This document shows positions 49,502 to 60,692 of a stretch of 64,000 nucleotides of DNA, piece after piece (within the stretch, counting starts at the first letter, position 1; every line of letters begins with the position of its first letter). Below the pieces are notes generated by a model. That model ran no database searches. It saw only the letters and a list, made by a program, of their open reading frames with translations, and had not been told where the DNA came from. The position numbers and the translations under genes are program-made. The stretch covers positions 18,849,085-18,913,084 of the forward strand of contig NC_030852.1 in NCBI RefSeq assembly GCF_000208745.1. The letters are read 5' to 3'. This DNA comes from Theobroma cacao. Taxonomy: Eukaryota; Streptophyta; Magnoliopsida; Malvales; Malvaceae.

Positions 49502-51387
49502 TCAAAGAGGTGATGACTGTCTAGAGGAAGGTTCTAGTGAGGACTTATTTGAGACAAGGATTGGACTCTGAGGAGAAGAGGCTAAAACTGGTCTAGATTT
49601 CTCCGCCAATTTGGAAGACTTTCTTCTTTTGAGAAAGGTTGTCTTAGTTGCCATAGTCTTCCTGCCTTTGGTTGGTGTTTTTGCCTCAGTTGGTGGCGTT
49701 ACAGTGGCTTTGGCTTTTTCTTCTTTTGCCTTCACTCTGGTAGCTGATGCAGATTTCTTTCCTTTTCCTACATCTTCACCATCCTTTTGAGTTTCTGTCC
49801 TGATAGTGTCTTTTTCACCTTGTCCCTCCTTAATCATTTGGTGGAAGATATCCATGATGGAAACTTCCTCTGAATTTGGAGGAGAGGTCTGTTGTTTCTT
49901 TGTCTCTGAACCAACCACTTTTGTTCCTTGTTCTGAATCATTTTTGCTTTGAGGTTCATGAGAGGATGTCTTAGCTGGCTGATCAACCCCTTGAGAAGAG
50001 TCCTCAGTTTACAGAACAGGACTAGTAGACTTGTAGGTGGAACCTTTAGCTTGAATGCCACAACTTTCAACATAAGGAGCAGATTTTTCTGCTGGCTCAA
50101 CTGAACCTTTAGCTCCTTGCTGTCCAGGTGCAATGTTGGATGTGGCAGAACTGTCTGCAGCCACAAGTTCAGATGGCATGTTTTCCTTCTCCTTTAGCTT
50201 GTTTTCTAACTCAGTGATTTTCTCTTCAATTTTTTGTATCTTTTCTCCTTGGTTAGTCAGCTTTCCATCAATCCTCATGAGCAAATTAAAAATTTCTTCA
50301 TTTGAGAATCTGGAAGGGGCTTCTTTAGGTTTAGCAAGTAGGTTGTGTTTTTTTCTTAGACCAGTCTTAGGGGTCTTAATGAATCTTTTCCCATTGAGTA
50401 TATACCCCATTTTAACCAAGCTCCCATAATAAATAGCTTGATCTGTGGTTTTTACCAGGTCCATATCATACCTCTTTGCCCATATTCCCTTCTTCTGCAC
50501 AAGGGATGTAATTACATTCCCATACGGCAGGTTAACTTTACCAAGTCTACAGGCACTTCTCATTTTTTCAATCATAAATCTTTCCAAATTCAAAGGTACC
50601 TCGTTGAAGGCATGCTCCATCAGCTAGAGGTCTTGGAGGCTAATGTAGCTAAGGCTTCCACTTCTACCTTGAATGTTGGCTGTTGTAAAATAGTGTAAAA
50701 TCCTAATCTAAGGACTGATTATTAGACTTGAATTGCTTTTTGAAGAATATTTTTCTTTCCTTCCAGTGATGATCTCCCACAATGAGGATGGATCATATTT
50801 TTCAGGGAGCTCATACTTTTCTTCTTTGCATTCTATTTTTAGCAGGTTTCCTAAATCTTCAATAGTCATAACAAATTCTTTTCCATTCAGATAAACATTC
50901 AAACCATCTTCATCATAGTCATTAAATCTATTAATTCATTTCCTTTCAAAGCAATACCGGAATAGAATTCTTTAACCAGACTTGGACTATAAGACCTATT
51001 CTTAAAGGTGTTGTAACTTTTTAGTTTCAGTTCATTAAAGTACTCAGATAAACTAGTCTGGATTTCTACATTTTCCTCAAAACTCTTCCAATCAATAAAT
51101 TTTCCATAGGATATTGGTGCATTCTTGATATTTTTGAACCTATATTCATGCAACTTATTCCTAAATTTTGAAAAAGAAAAACGGGTACCTTTGTGGAATG
51201 AGGGTTCTGTTTCTTTCTTCTTGTCAGTTTTTTGCTTCTTTTCTCTTAGTTTCTCGGATATTTCTATCACTAAAACAAGCATGATTTTTTGTTTCTTCTT
51301 CAAACTTTCTGTTCCTGTTCCTTCCTCCATTGGCCTTTTCCCTTTCTTCTTTTCTGATATCTCTTTACTCTAAGATTTTCTAGCCAT
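49502..51387 (-). pseudogene. Extra ORF downstream of copia pol (env-like position), broken
   Basis: The likely start is ATG at 51387 (MARKS, then a stop), with the frame resuming at 51330. Pieces at 51330-50899, 50902-50708, 50620-50009 and 49918-49502 join with small shifts into what was about 600 residues. The N-terminal half holds EFYSGIALKGNELIDL, VYLNGKEFVMTIEDLGNLL and a motif YDPSSLWEIITG. The middle contains RFMIEKM...LPYGNVITSL. This resembles the 'putative plant transposon protein' type domain found with copia elements. Then come a coiled-coil-like stretch (EKIQKIEEKITELENKLKEK) and a Lys/Ser/Thr-rich tail. I see no signal peptide or convincing membrane span, so calling it envelope would be by position only. 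Confidence 0.65.
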
Positions 51388-51781
51388 TTTGGTTTTAGAA
51401 ATTTTTGAGGGTTTGAGTCAGTTTCAGAGGCAAACAAGAAGATTTGGATTTTTGTTTTTAGAGCAACGAGTTTTAGGGGAGAGAAGATGAGAGGTTGTCA
51501 GCAGTTGCTTCTTAGAAAAGTCGCTCACCTTCCTTTAAGAGTTGCCCTGCTTTCATTCTTTATAATTTCAAAATTCCCTCTAAAATTTTGGTTATTTACC
51601 TTTGGTAGTATTTCTTCTTTCTCTTTGCATCTGGTAAACTAAATTTTTACCTTATTTTACTCCTCTTACTCTAAACTCACTGAGTCTTATTATTTAATGT
51701 TGTCAAACCACTCTTAGTTGACTAAGATTTCCTTAGTCGACTGAATGCATTCTGTTTTCTGTGTGTGAGCCAAAGGTTTTC

Positions 51782-53553
51782 CTATAATTCCTTCACACCA
51801 ATCATCCCTAAATTTCTTCTAATCTCACAGAATCTATCTTCACTCAAAGGATTGGTAAAAATATCTGCTAATTGATGTAAAGTATTCACAAATTCTATCT
51901 TAATATCATTTTTCACTACATGGTCTCTAATAAAATGGTGTCTAATTTCAATGTGCTTTGTCTTAGAGTACTGCACAGGGTTTTTTGATATATTGATTCA
52001 ACTTGTGTTATCACAATATATTGGTACATTATGCATAATTATTCCATAGTCTTTTAATTGTTGCTTGATCCAAAGGATTTGTGCACAGCAACTACCTAAT
52101 GATACATATTCAGGCTCTGCTGTAGATAGTGCCATTGAGTTTTGCTTTTTGCTAAACCAAGACACAAGCATCCTTCCTAAATATTGGCATGTTCCACTAA
52201 TGCTTTTCCTATCAGTTTTGCTGCCAGCAAAGTCAGCATTCGAATATCCAACTAAGCTAAGAGTTGACTTTCTAGAGTACCATATTCCAAGTCCTTGAGT
52301 GTCTATGAGGTATCTAAAAACCTTCTTAATATCTGTTAGGTGTGTTTCTTTAGGCTGTGACTGAAATCTAGCACATAAGCACTCACTAAATTGAATATAT
52401 GGTCTACTTACTGTTAAGTAGAAAAGAGAGCTGATCATACCTTTATAGAGCTTTTGATCTACATCCTTACCTTTTCCATCTAAGTCGAGTTTGGTGGATG
52501 GATTCATGAGTGTGGAAATTGATTTCAGCTTCAGCATATCGAATTTCTTGAGCATATCTTTCTTGGTTGATGAAGATTCCTTCATGACTTTGTTTAATTT
52601 GAAGACCAAGGAAGTACCTCAACTCTCCCATCATGCTCATCTCAAATTCACCCTGCATTTCCTTAGCAAAGTTCTTGCATAAAGCCTCATTAGTTGCACC
52701 AAATATAATGTCATCCACATATATTTGCACAACAATTAAAACATTTAGATATTTCTTGATGAACAATGTAGTATCGATGCTGCCTCTATCATACCCTTTT
52801 TCAACTAGAAATTTTGAATCCATACATGATCAAATACTACTTATGTGGATTTTGTTTCAATCCATACAAGGCTTTATGAAGTTTGAAAACATGATCAGAT
52901 TTTTCAAAGTCTTCAAAACCAGGTGGTTATTCTACATATACTTCCTCTTGAATTAATCCATTTAAAAATGCACTTTTTACATCCATTTGGAACAATTTAA
53001 AATTCATGAAACATGCAAAAGCTAGCAACAACCTTATGACTTCAATCCTAGCAACGGGAGTAAAGGTTTCATCATAATCTATTCCTTCCTCTTGGTTGTA
53101 TCCTTTTGCTACCAGTCTAGCTTTATTTCTAACTACATTTCCTTCCTCATTTACCTTATTTCTGAATACCCATTTTGTACCAACAATAGGGTGATTTGAA
53201 GGTCTAAGTACCAATGACTATACACAATTCCTTGTGAATTGATCAAGTTCTTCTTGCATGGCCATTATCCAACTTTCCTCTTTTTCAGCTTCTTTAAAGT
53301 TTTTAGGTTCAATTTGAGATACAAAAGCTGAAAACTCACAAGTTTCTCTAGTTGCTATCCTAGTTTTAACTATTTGTGAAATGTCACCTAATATTTGGTC
53401 TTGTGGGTGATCTCTTACAAATCTCCAACTCCTTGGTAGATCATCATGCTGATTTTCTACTCTTTGCAAATTTTCTAGAGGTAGAGTTTCATTTTCTCTT
53501 CTAGGTGAGCTTTCTTCATTATTTTTGTTGTTTTCTAAACTCATTTCCTCCAT
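51782..53553 (-). pseudogene. Copia reverse transcriptase and RNase H, broken
   Basis: RVT_2-type reverse transcriptase. The N-terminal linker is at 53553-53218. Then GTKWVFRNKVNEEGNVVRNK...LVAKGYNQEEGIDYDETF and MDVKSAFLNG (53214-52927), and the catalytic box QIYVDDIIFGAT in 52823-52467. RNase H follows in 52609-51998 (SNADFAGSKTDRKSISGTCQ, where SDAD is usual; SWFSKKQNSMALSTAEPEYV). It ends with HIEIRHHFIRDHV and QLADIFTNPL (51976-51782). Stops and frame changes separate the pieces, for example between 52927 and 52823. Confidence 0.92.
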
Positions 53554-54703
53554 TTTTTTCTAGGACTTCTACATCATCATCATCATCATGAACTTCTTCT
53601 TGTAAAGCATATGACTCATCAAAAACTACATGAATTGAAATCTTCAACAGTTAAGATCCTTTTGTTAAAAACTCTATAGGCCTTTTAGTTTAATGCATAT
53701 CCTAAAAATATTGCTTCATCACTTTTAGCATCAAACTTCCCTAAGGGCTATTTTCCATTGTTCAATACAAAGCACTTACAACCAAACTCCTAAGGTGAGA
53801 AATATTTGGTTTCCTACCTTTATAAAGTTCATATGGAGTCTTTGAAATCAAGGGTCTTATTGAGACTCTATTAAGAATATAAGTTGTTGTATTTAGTGCC
53901 TCAGCCTAAAGATATTTAGGTAGGTTATTCTCACATAACATAGTCCTAGCCATTTCTTTTAAGGTTTGGTTTTTCTTCTCTACAACTCCATTTTGATGGG
54001 GTGTTCTAGGTGCAGAGAAATTGTGATCCAACCCCTTTTCATTACAAAACTTTTCAAATTCATCATTTTTAAATTCTCCTCCATGATCACTCCTTATGCT
54101 AACTATGGCTAGTCCTTTTTCATTTTCTACTTTCTTACAATGACTTAAGAATGCTTGTAGAGCATCATTCCTACGAGCAAGAAAATACACCCAAATATAT
54201 CTAGAATAGTCATCAACTATTACAAAGCCATAAGATTTTCCTTCTAAACTAGTTGTGCTTATTGGACCAAATAGATCAATATGAAGCATTTCAAGAGGTC
54301 TAGATGTTGACACTATCTTTTTAGTCTTAAAATATGTCCTAACTTGTTTTCCTAGTTGGCAAGCATCACATATCCTATCATTTTCAAATTTTAACTCTGG
54401 CAGTTCAGCAACAAGATTTTTCTTAATTAATTTTGACATAGTATGGAAACTTACATGTCCTAATTTTCTATGCCATAACCAGCTATCATTTTCAGCATTT
54501 GCAACAAGGCATACTTCACTATATACTTCAAGATCTTCAAGAAAAATTACATACATATTCTTCAATCTATTTCCTATAAATGAGATTTTATTTGTACTCA
54601 TATCTATCACTTCACACTTAGTTGAATCAAAACATACTTTAATTCTTTTATCACATAATTGACTAATACTTAGTAAATTATGCTTTAATCCTTTAATCAA
54701 CAA
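53554..54703 (-). pseudogene. Copia integrase, broken at the C-terminal side
   Basis: A 265-residue open piece (54703-53906). Pre-integrase zinc finger HRKLGHVSFHTM...CDACQLGK, then the catalytic core with D in MLHIDLFGP, D in SIRSDHGGEF and E in HQNGVVEKKNQT, all three acidic residues kept. A stop after LPKYL breaks it; the following LNTTTYILNRV and TPYELYKGRKP stretches (to about 53700) are the usual continuation. Confidence 0.92.
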
Positions 54704-54930
54704 TACATGACTGATTTGAGTTTGGGAATTCTTACCAACCTACCTATACCATGGATTCTGCCTTTTGAATCATCTTCAAAGGATACGGTTCCTCCCTTTC
54801 TCTTATCCAGCCGAGCAAACAGCATTTCATGTCCTATCATATGCCGTGAACAGCCACTATCTAGGTACCAAGGCTGTTTCTTCTTGAGTTGAGCTCTTGA
54901 ACATGTCTTCTTTAAGTCCAGCTCAACCTA
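54704..54930 (-). pseudogene. Copia aspartic protease
   Basis: PWYLDSGCSRHMIG carries the active-site DSG (codons at 54861-54853), followed by VSFEDDSKGRIHGIG. This is the standard copia protease signature. A shift near 54725 separates it from the integrase frame, which starts in LLIKGLKHNLLSISQL. Confidence 0.85.
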
Positions 54931-54942
54931 CAAAACAGAATT

Positions 54943-56576
54943 TCAGTTTTTCTTTATAGGTACCCATACTTTGATGGGTCCTTGAGTGTTAGTTGCAACA
55001 AAGGATCCTTTAGGAATCCAAATTTTCTTAACTTTTTGCACTTTTCTTTTCTTAAAACAATCATATGATAAATAACCATGTTTGCCACAATTATAACATC
55101 TAGATAATGCTTTAGCTGAATTTTTATTGTGATATACATTTCCTTTTGAAGATTCATTTTTAAAACATTTAAGAGTTGTGTTTTCATCAAGAATTATTTG
55201 CAAAGCTTCAGACTTGTTTTTCAACTCTTGTTTTAAAATCTCAAAGTCTGTTTTTGAGTGTTCTAACTCAACTTGCAAAATATTTCTTTGCTCAAAAACA
55301 GATGTAAATTCTTGTTAGATTTGTTCCAAATCATTTTCAAGTAATGCAGCCTTTTTCTTTAATGATTTGTATTTTGAAAAAACTTTTTCAAATTCATCGT
55401 AGAGGCACTCATACTCATATTGTAAATTATCATAAGAATTAATGCAAGGGGATGAGGATACCTCTGTTTCATCCTCTTGTGCCATTAAACAAATGTTTGC
55501 TCTTTTTTTAGATTTTTCATCATCAATTTCAGTGCTTGATGTGTCACGTCCGACCATGCAGCTGCCACCATTGCTTTCTTGGATTTCTTATTTTTCTTGG
55601 GAGTTTCATCTTTTAGCAATGGACACTCAGACTTGAAGTGACCAAGTTTCTTGCACTCGTAGCAGATGAGCTCCTCTTTTTTGTTGGAGTCAATTTTGTT
55701 TCTATTTTTCCACGAGGCACCTTGGTCTTTCCTGAAACCTCTTCTAGCTAGCCTTTGGTTTCTTTTGCTCATTAGCTTTTTGAATTTTCTTACAACCAGA
55801 GCTAATTCTTCATCATCATCACAGGAAAGCTCTTTCAGCTCTTCTTCAAGAATGCTGGCTTTAAGTGCAATACCCTTTTTCTTTTCCTTTGCTTCCCTTC
55901 GGTCTTCTTCTTCTTCTTCCTTAAGCTCCACCTCATGAGTGAGAAGAGAACCACAAATCTCATCGAGTGTGATGATGTTTAGATCTTTAGCCTCTCTAAT
56001 GGCAGTCATTTTTGGCTTCTACTTTTTTGGTAGACTCCTAAGCAGTCTTTTTACTAATTCATGTTTAGGAATAGGCTTGCCTAGCTGACTCAATTTATTT
56101 GTGATGTTTGTAAACCTATCAAACATGCTGGTGATGTCTTTGCCAGGCTCCGTTTTGAACATTTCATAATTATGTGTTAATAGAGCAATTTTGGACTCCT
56201 TTAGCTAAGAAGTCCCTTCATGAATTATTCTAAATTTTTCCCACACTTGCTTAGCTGTTGTACAGCTTGAGACTTTGTTAAATTCGATGGGGGTTAATGC
56301 ATAATGCAATGTGTTGATGGCCTTAAAATTTATTTAAACTTTCTTAGTTTCAGCCTCAGTCCATTCAGACCTTCGCTTAGGCATCAACTCATTTGTCACT
56401 ACATTCACGGTTGAGGGCATAAAGGGTCCAACAGTTATGACGTCCCACATTTCATAGTCTATAGCCCTAATATAGATTGACATTCTTATGCTCTAATAAG
56501 GGTAATTAGAGCCATCAAACAAAGGTGGTCTGTTTGTTGATTGCCCCTTAGCCACTACTGATTTTTGGAGAGCCAT
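54943..56576 (-). pseudogene. Copia Gag with two zinc knuckles
   Basis: Start ATG at 56576 gives MALQKSVV...RPPLFDGSNY, the N-terminal signature of copia Gag proteins (UBN2 type), 45 bp after the primer site. Stops occur early (the Trp expected after SNYPY is TAG). The clearest open piece is 56009-55485, with acidic and coiled-coil-like stretches and a CCHC knuckle CYECKKLGHFKSEC. About 200 residues later, past a further coiled-coil segment, is a second knuckle CYNCGKHGYLSYDC (in 55278-54943). Confidence 0.87.
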
Positions 56577-56620
56577 GTGCATCCTCCCTAAGGATGTTAA
56601 GCCTTAATAACAGGGAACTA

Positions 56621-56632
56621 GCTCTGATACCA
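56621..56632 (-). other. Copia primer-binding site, initiator tRNA-Met
   Basis: Minus strand TGGTATCAGAGC, a perfect match to the tRNA-Met complement, two bases inside the 5' LTR end at 56635. Confidence 0.93.
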
Positions 56633-56634
56633 AT

Positions 56635-57676
56635 TATTGGTCCCCGATAATATGTGCTAGAGAGGGGGTGAATAACATAATTTGGCTCTTAACAATATTG
56701 GAAACTAATTTCCAAAACTTAATAAAATAAAAATAAAGTATAAGATGCACAACAATATAGAGTGGTTCGGTCCAAGACCTACATCCACTACCTTGATTAT
56801 CCAACTAAGGATTTTCCCACAAATTCACTAAACACCAGTGAAATTTACAAGCTTTCACCAAGCTTTACAATGACTTTTACCAAGCTCAGCCAAAACCTTT
56901 TACACTAGTTTTTCACGGGATCAACTAAAACCCAAAGTGGTTTTCCAGGGCTCAACCACAACCTTCAACAATCAAGCTATCCCAAGCTTGAAAAACCCCT
57001 TAGAATGACTCCCTCACTCTAAGAATACAAGAAAAGTAGTAAAAGAAGGTACCTATGATCACTAATTGATCTGAGTGGTACAAGATTGAGTGCTAAATAG
57101 GCATTTAAGTGCAGACAAATGCAATGAAGCTTTTCTGGTTTTTTCAACTTTCTATAGCTCAAATCTCATTCAAGGCTTTTAAAAACTTGTTTCTAATTGT
57201 TAGAAGACCCTTTTATACTTGAAGATGCAACTCTAATGGCAGTTTGATAGTTTATGGCTGTTGAAAACAATTAAGGATGAGTTCTAGCCGTTAATCTGTC
57301 TTGTAGTGCTCTGGTTCAAATTGCAGACAGAGAGCTCTTAGTCGACTAAGTTGGTTCTGTTTCAGGTTACACTGGTAGAGAGCGGTTAGTCAACTAACTT
57401 GGTCAACTAAGTTGATTTTGTTTCTCAAACTCTTCAGCCTGCCATTCCTCGAATTTGAAACTTGGTCCACCAATATTCTTCCTTGTTTCACGAATAGGCT
57501 TCCTCCTTGTTAGATAGTTACATCTTATTGTTTTATTCCTCTTTTTCTTTTGATATACTCTTTGAGGAGTTAAATAATTAATTTGATATATTAATTTTCT
57601 TGCACACTCAAGTAAAGATATTAGACACAAATGAATGGGAATGTTTTATTATTATCAAAAACGAATGGAGTAAGCA
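56635..57676 (-). repeat. Copia 5' LTR
   Basis: 1,042 bp, collinear with 47560-48625; terminal bases are degraded (minus strand start TGCTTACTCC instead of TGTTGGCTCC, end CCAATA instead of CCAACA). TATA box at 57210-57217. A cluster of GTCGACTAAG motifs is at 57335-57420. Confidence 0.92.
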
Positions 57677-57878
57677 GATTATATTTTCTCAGCATCGACA
57701 CATGAAATATATGGTGAGTATTCGAAAGGTCTGGTGGTAATGCCAAACAAGATGCCACTGCTCTAACTCTTTCTAAGATCTCAAAGGGCTCTATATATCG
57801 AGGGCTCAATTTTCCCTTCTTGCCAAACCTCATTACCCTCTTTGTTGGTGAGACCTTCAAAAATACATGATCCCCCAC
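57677..57878 (-). pseudogene. Element G integrase C-terminal region
   Basis: MGDHVFLKVSPTKRVMRFGK and GKLSPRYIEPFEILERV, the GPF/Y-type C-terminal integrase module (here GKLSPRYIEPF). Then HHIFHVSMLRKYN, interrupted by copia. The matching continuation PDPSHV is found at 47559 and below, in the same frame. Confidence 0.9.
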
Positions 57879-58133
57879 TTAAAACTCCAAGTTCCTCCGT
57901 TTATTATTAACATATGACTTCTGTCTACTTTGTGCTAATAACATCCTTTGTTGAATCATGCATATTTTCTCGGTGGTGTCCTGTACCAACTCAAGCCCCA
58001 AGAGTTTCCTTTCTCCCACCTATAGCCATCCAGTAGGTGACCTGCACCTCCATCCATATAATGCTTTAAATGGTGCCATTTGGATGATAGCTTGGAGACT
58101 GTTGTTATAGGAAAACTCCACTAAGGGTAGATA

Positions 58134-58529
58134 TCAATCCCACTTGATCCCAAGGTCTATTACATAGGCCCTTAACATATCTTCCAATATTTGCATCGTC
58201 CGCTCAGACTGTCCATCAGTCTGAGGGTGGAAAGTAGTGCTAAAATCCAACTTAGTGCCCAACGCTTCTTGTAACTTTTCCCAAAACCTACTGGTGAATT
58301 GTGCCCCCCTGTTAGATACTATAGAAACAAGAATGCCATGCAGTTGTATTATCTCGTCTACATAAAGCTGGGCATACTGGGCAGCCTCATATGTAGTTTT
58401 AATCGAAAGAAAATGAGCTGATTTCGTTAACCGGTCTACTATGAACCAGATCGAGTCGTAGCCCCTACTAACTCGAGGCAAACCTAATACAAAATCCATT
58501 CCAATATGCTCCCACTTCCATTCGAGCAC
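58134..58529 (-). pseudogene. Element G integrase catalytic core
   Basis: EHIGMDFVLGLP (first Asp), IVDRLTKSAHFL, then IVSNRGAQFTSRFW, where the family has SDRG, so the second catalytic Asp is Asn, and HPQTDGQSERTMQ (Glu). Otherwise a well-preserved 131-residue open piece. The loss of the DDE triad alone would inactivate it. Confidence 0.92.
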
Positions 58530-58760
58530 TGGTAATGGCTGCAGTAGCCCTGCAGACCTTTGATGCTCGGCTTTAACCTATTGACAAACCAAGCACTTGG
58601 AGACGAACTCAGCTACATCTTTCTTAAGTCCTTCCCACTAATATACCTCTTTCAAATCTTGATACATCTTTGTAGCCCCTGGATGTACCACATAGGCTGC
58701 CATGTGCGCTTCTTCCAATATTTCTCTCCCCAGTCCATCACTATCGGGCACATAAAGTCT
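58530..58760 (-). pseudogene. Element G integrase zinc-binding domain
   Basis: Minus strand translation gives REILEEAHMAAYVVHPGATK...DVAEFVSKCLVC, the H-H-C-C finger of gypsy integrases. Two in-frame TAG codons replace Trp and Gln. It runs straight into the catalytic core. Confidence 0.85.
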
Positions 58761-58883
58761 TGTTCCATACCCCAATACTCCATCTGTGCCTTTAGTAAAC
58801 ATCTTTCCTTTCCTTCTTTGAGGATCCTCTAAGGCCTTGGCTATGAACTCATCTTTACTTTGTGCTTCCTTAATTCAGTCTAC

Positions 58884-59412
58884 TCAGATAAGCCTCACTC
58901 TAAAATGTGCTAGCAATGCATTTGCCTCCGAAACTTCCAAATGCACACCCATGTCTCCCAAGCTATGCATCTCCCTAATCAAGGATCTCCTATCTGGGGA
59001 GATATGTGCCAAGCTCCTCATCGATTTTTGACTCAAGGCATCCACTACTACATTTGCCTTACTGAGATGATAAAGAATAGTATAATCACAATCTTTTAGC
59101 AACTCCATCCACCTACGTTGCCGCAAGTTAAGATCCCTCTGCTGAAATATATACTTCAAGCTTTTGTGATCCGTATATATCTCACAAGTCTCACCATACA
59201 AGTAATGTCTCCAAATCGTGTGCGGGGTAATTCTGTTCATGCCCTTTAAGTTGCCTCGATTCATACACAGTCACCTTCCCATGCTGCATTAATACACACC
59301 CTAAACCAACCCGCAATGCATCACAGAATACCGTATAACCCTCTGTGCCTTGCGATTGGCTTAGTACTAGAGCTGTGGTGAGACATGCCTTAAGCTTCTC
59401 AAAGTTATTCAC
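58884..59412 (-). pseudogene. Element G RNase H
   Basis: Two overlapping frames. 59412-59191 has [18 protein letters not shown] (usually CDAS) and [18 protein letters not shown]. 59264-58884 has [36 protein letters not shown] and [13 protein letters not shown] one-base shift near 59200 splits it. Confidence 0.9.
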
Positions 59413-59732
59413 GCAAGCATCTGTCCACTCAAATTTTGTATCTTTACGTGTCAGCTTAGTTAGAAAGGTGACTATTTAGGAGAGTCCTTCACAAAACGAC
59501 GATAATAGCCAGCCAAACCCAAAAATCTTATAATCTCCGTAACTGATGTTGGCCTTGGCCACTTTTCCACTTCCTTAACTTTCTTTGGATCGACTTGTAC
59601 CCCATCCTTGGATACCACATGTCCCAAGAATGCAACGCTTTCAAGCTAGAACTCACACTTGGAGAACTTGGCATACAATTGGTGTTCTATCAAAGTTTAG
59701 AGCACTATCTTAAAATACTGCTCATGCTCATC

Positions 59733-60200
59733 TCAACTCTTCGAGTAGATCAAGATGTCATCAATAAACACCACCATGAACTTGTCCAAATAGAGCTTGA
59801 ACACTTGGTTCATCAAATCCATAAAGGCCATAGGGGCATTTGTAAGCCCAAATGACATCACCAAGAACTCATAGTGTCCATATCTTGTTCGAAAGGCAGT
59901 CTTTGGTGTATCTTCATTTCGGATCCTCAACTAATGGTACCCAGATCGCAGATCTATCTTAAAGAAACATTGCGCTCCTTGTAGTTAATCAAATAAATCA
60001 TCTATTCTTGGAAGGGGGTACTTATTCTTCACGTCACTTTCTTAAGCTGTCGGTAGTCAATGCATAATCAAAGTGACCCACCTTTCTTATTTACAAATAG
60101 CACTGGTGCTCCCCAGGTGAGACATTAGGACGGATGAAGCCTTTATCCAACAAATCTTCTAATTGATCCTGAAGCTCTTTAGCTCAGCAGGTGCCATTCT
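59733..60200 (-). pseudogene. Element G reverse transcriptase
   Basis: Open piece 59930-59733: [32 protein letters not shown] and the catalytic [11 protein letters not shown] (YVDD-type box). The upstream part (60200-59930) is frame-broken, but pieces of the fingers region are readable (APVLFVNKK). Confidence 0.9.
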
Positions 60201-60692
60201 ATATGGGGGTATGGATATAGGTCTAGTATCGGGAATCAAATCTATGCAAAATTCAATCTCTTGCTCGGGAGGCAAAACTAGTAGTTCCTCGAGAAATACA
60301 TCCATGAACTCATTCACCACTGACACTTGGCTTATATCTCCAACCTTTGCTTGAGTATCTCTCACAACAGCCAAGCAACCTGGACAACCCTGTCTTAATA
60401 ACCTTCTGGTAGCCATGACCGATATCAAATTGGTTAGAGCATTACTTCTATCCCCTTGAATGCTAAATGATGGTTCACCGGGAAAATCAAATCTAACCAA
60501 TTTATGATAACAATCCACACTGGCATGGCCGGGTGATAGCCAATCCATTCCCAAGATCACGTCAAAGTCTAAGGTGTCTAACACCACTAGACTCACCAAA
60601 GTTCTTTGTCTTTGACTCGAACTACACAAGACTCATATTCCCATTCAGCCACAAATACCTCCTTTAAAGGAGTAGACACCACCAATTGTTCT
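60201..60692 (-). pseudogene. Element G protease C-terminal part and linker
   Basis: Contains [19 protein letters not shown] (60680-60620), then, after a frame change, [20 protein letters not shown] and [20 protein letters not shown], the second half of the chromovirus retropepsin. Next come [20 protein letters not shown] and [15 protein letters not shown], leading into the reverse transcriptase. The N-terminal half is at 63856-64000, beyond the family D LTR. Confidence 0.9.

Larger units (their letters stand above)
47560..57676 (-). mobile_element. SIRE-like Ty1/copia element
   Basis: 10.1 kb on the minus strand with a perfect TSD GATTA (47555-47559 and 57677-57681). Layout: 5' LTR 57676-56635, primer site, Gag with zinc knuckles, protease, integrase, reverse transcriptase/RNase H, an extra ORF region, polypurine tract, 3' LTR 48625-47560. 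The integrase-before-RT order is diagnostic of copia; size, long Gag and an ORF after pol point to the SIRE group. All frames carry stops or shifts. The LTRs look about nine-tenths identical by eye. Confidence 0.93.

Noticed and set aside
53221..53553. Separate small gene of 111 aa
   Set aside because: It is the linker before the copia reverse transcriptase, on the same strand and in the expected place.
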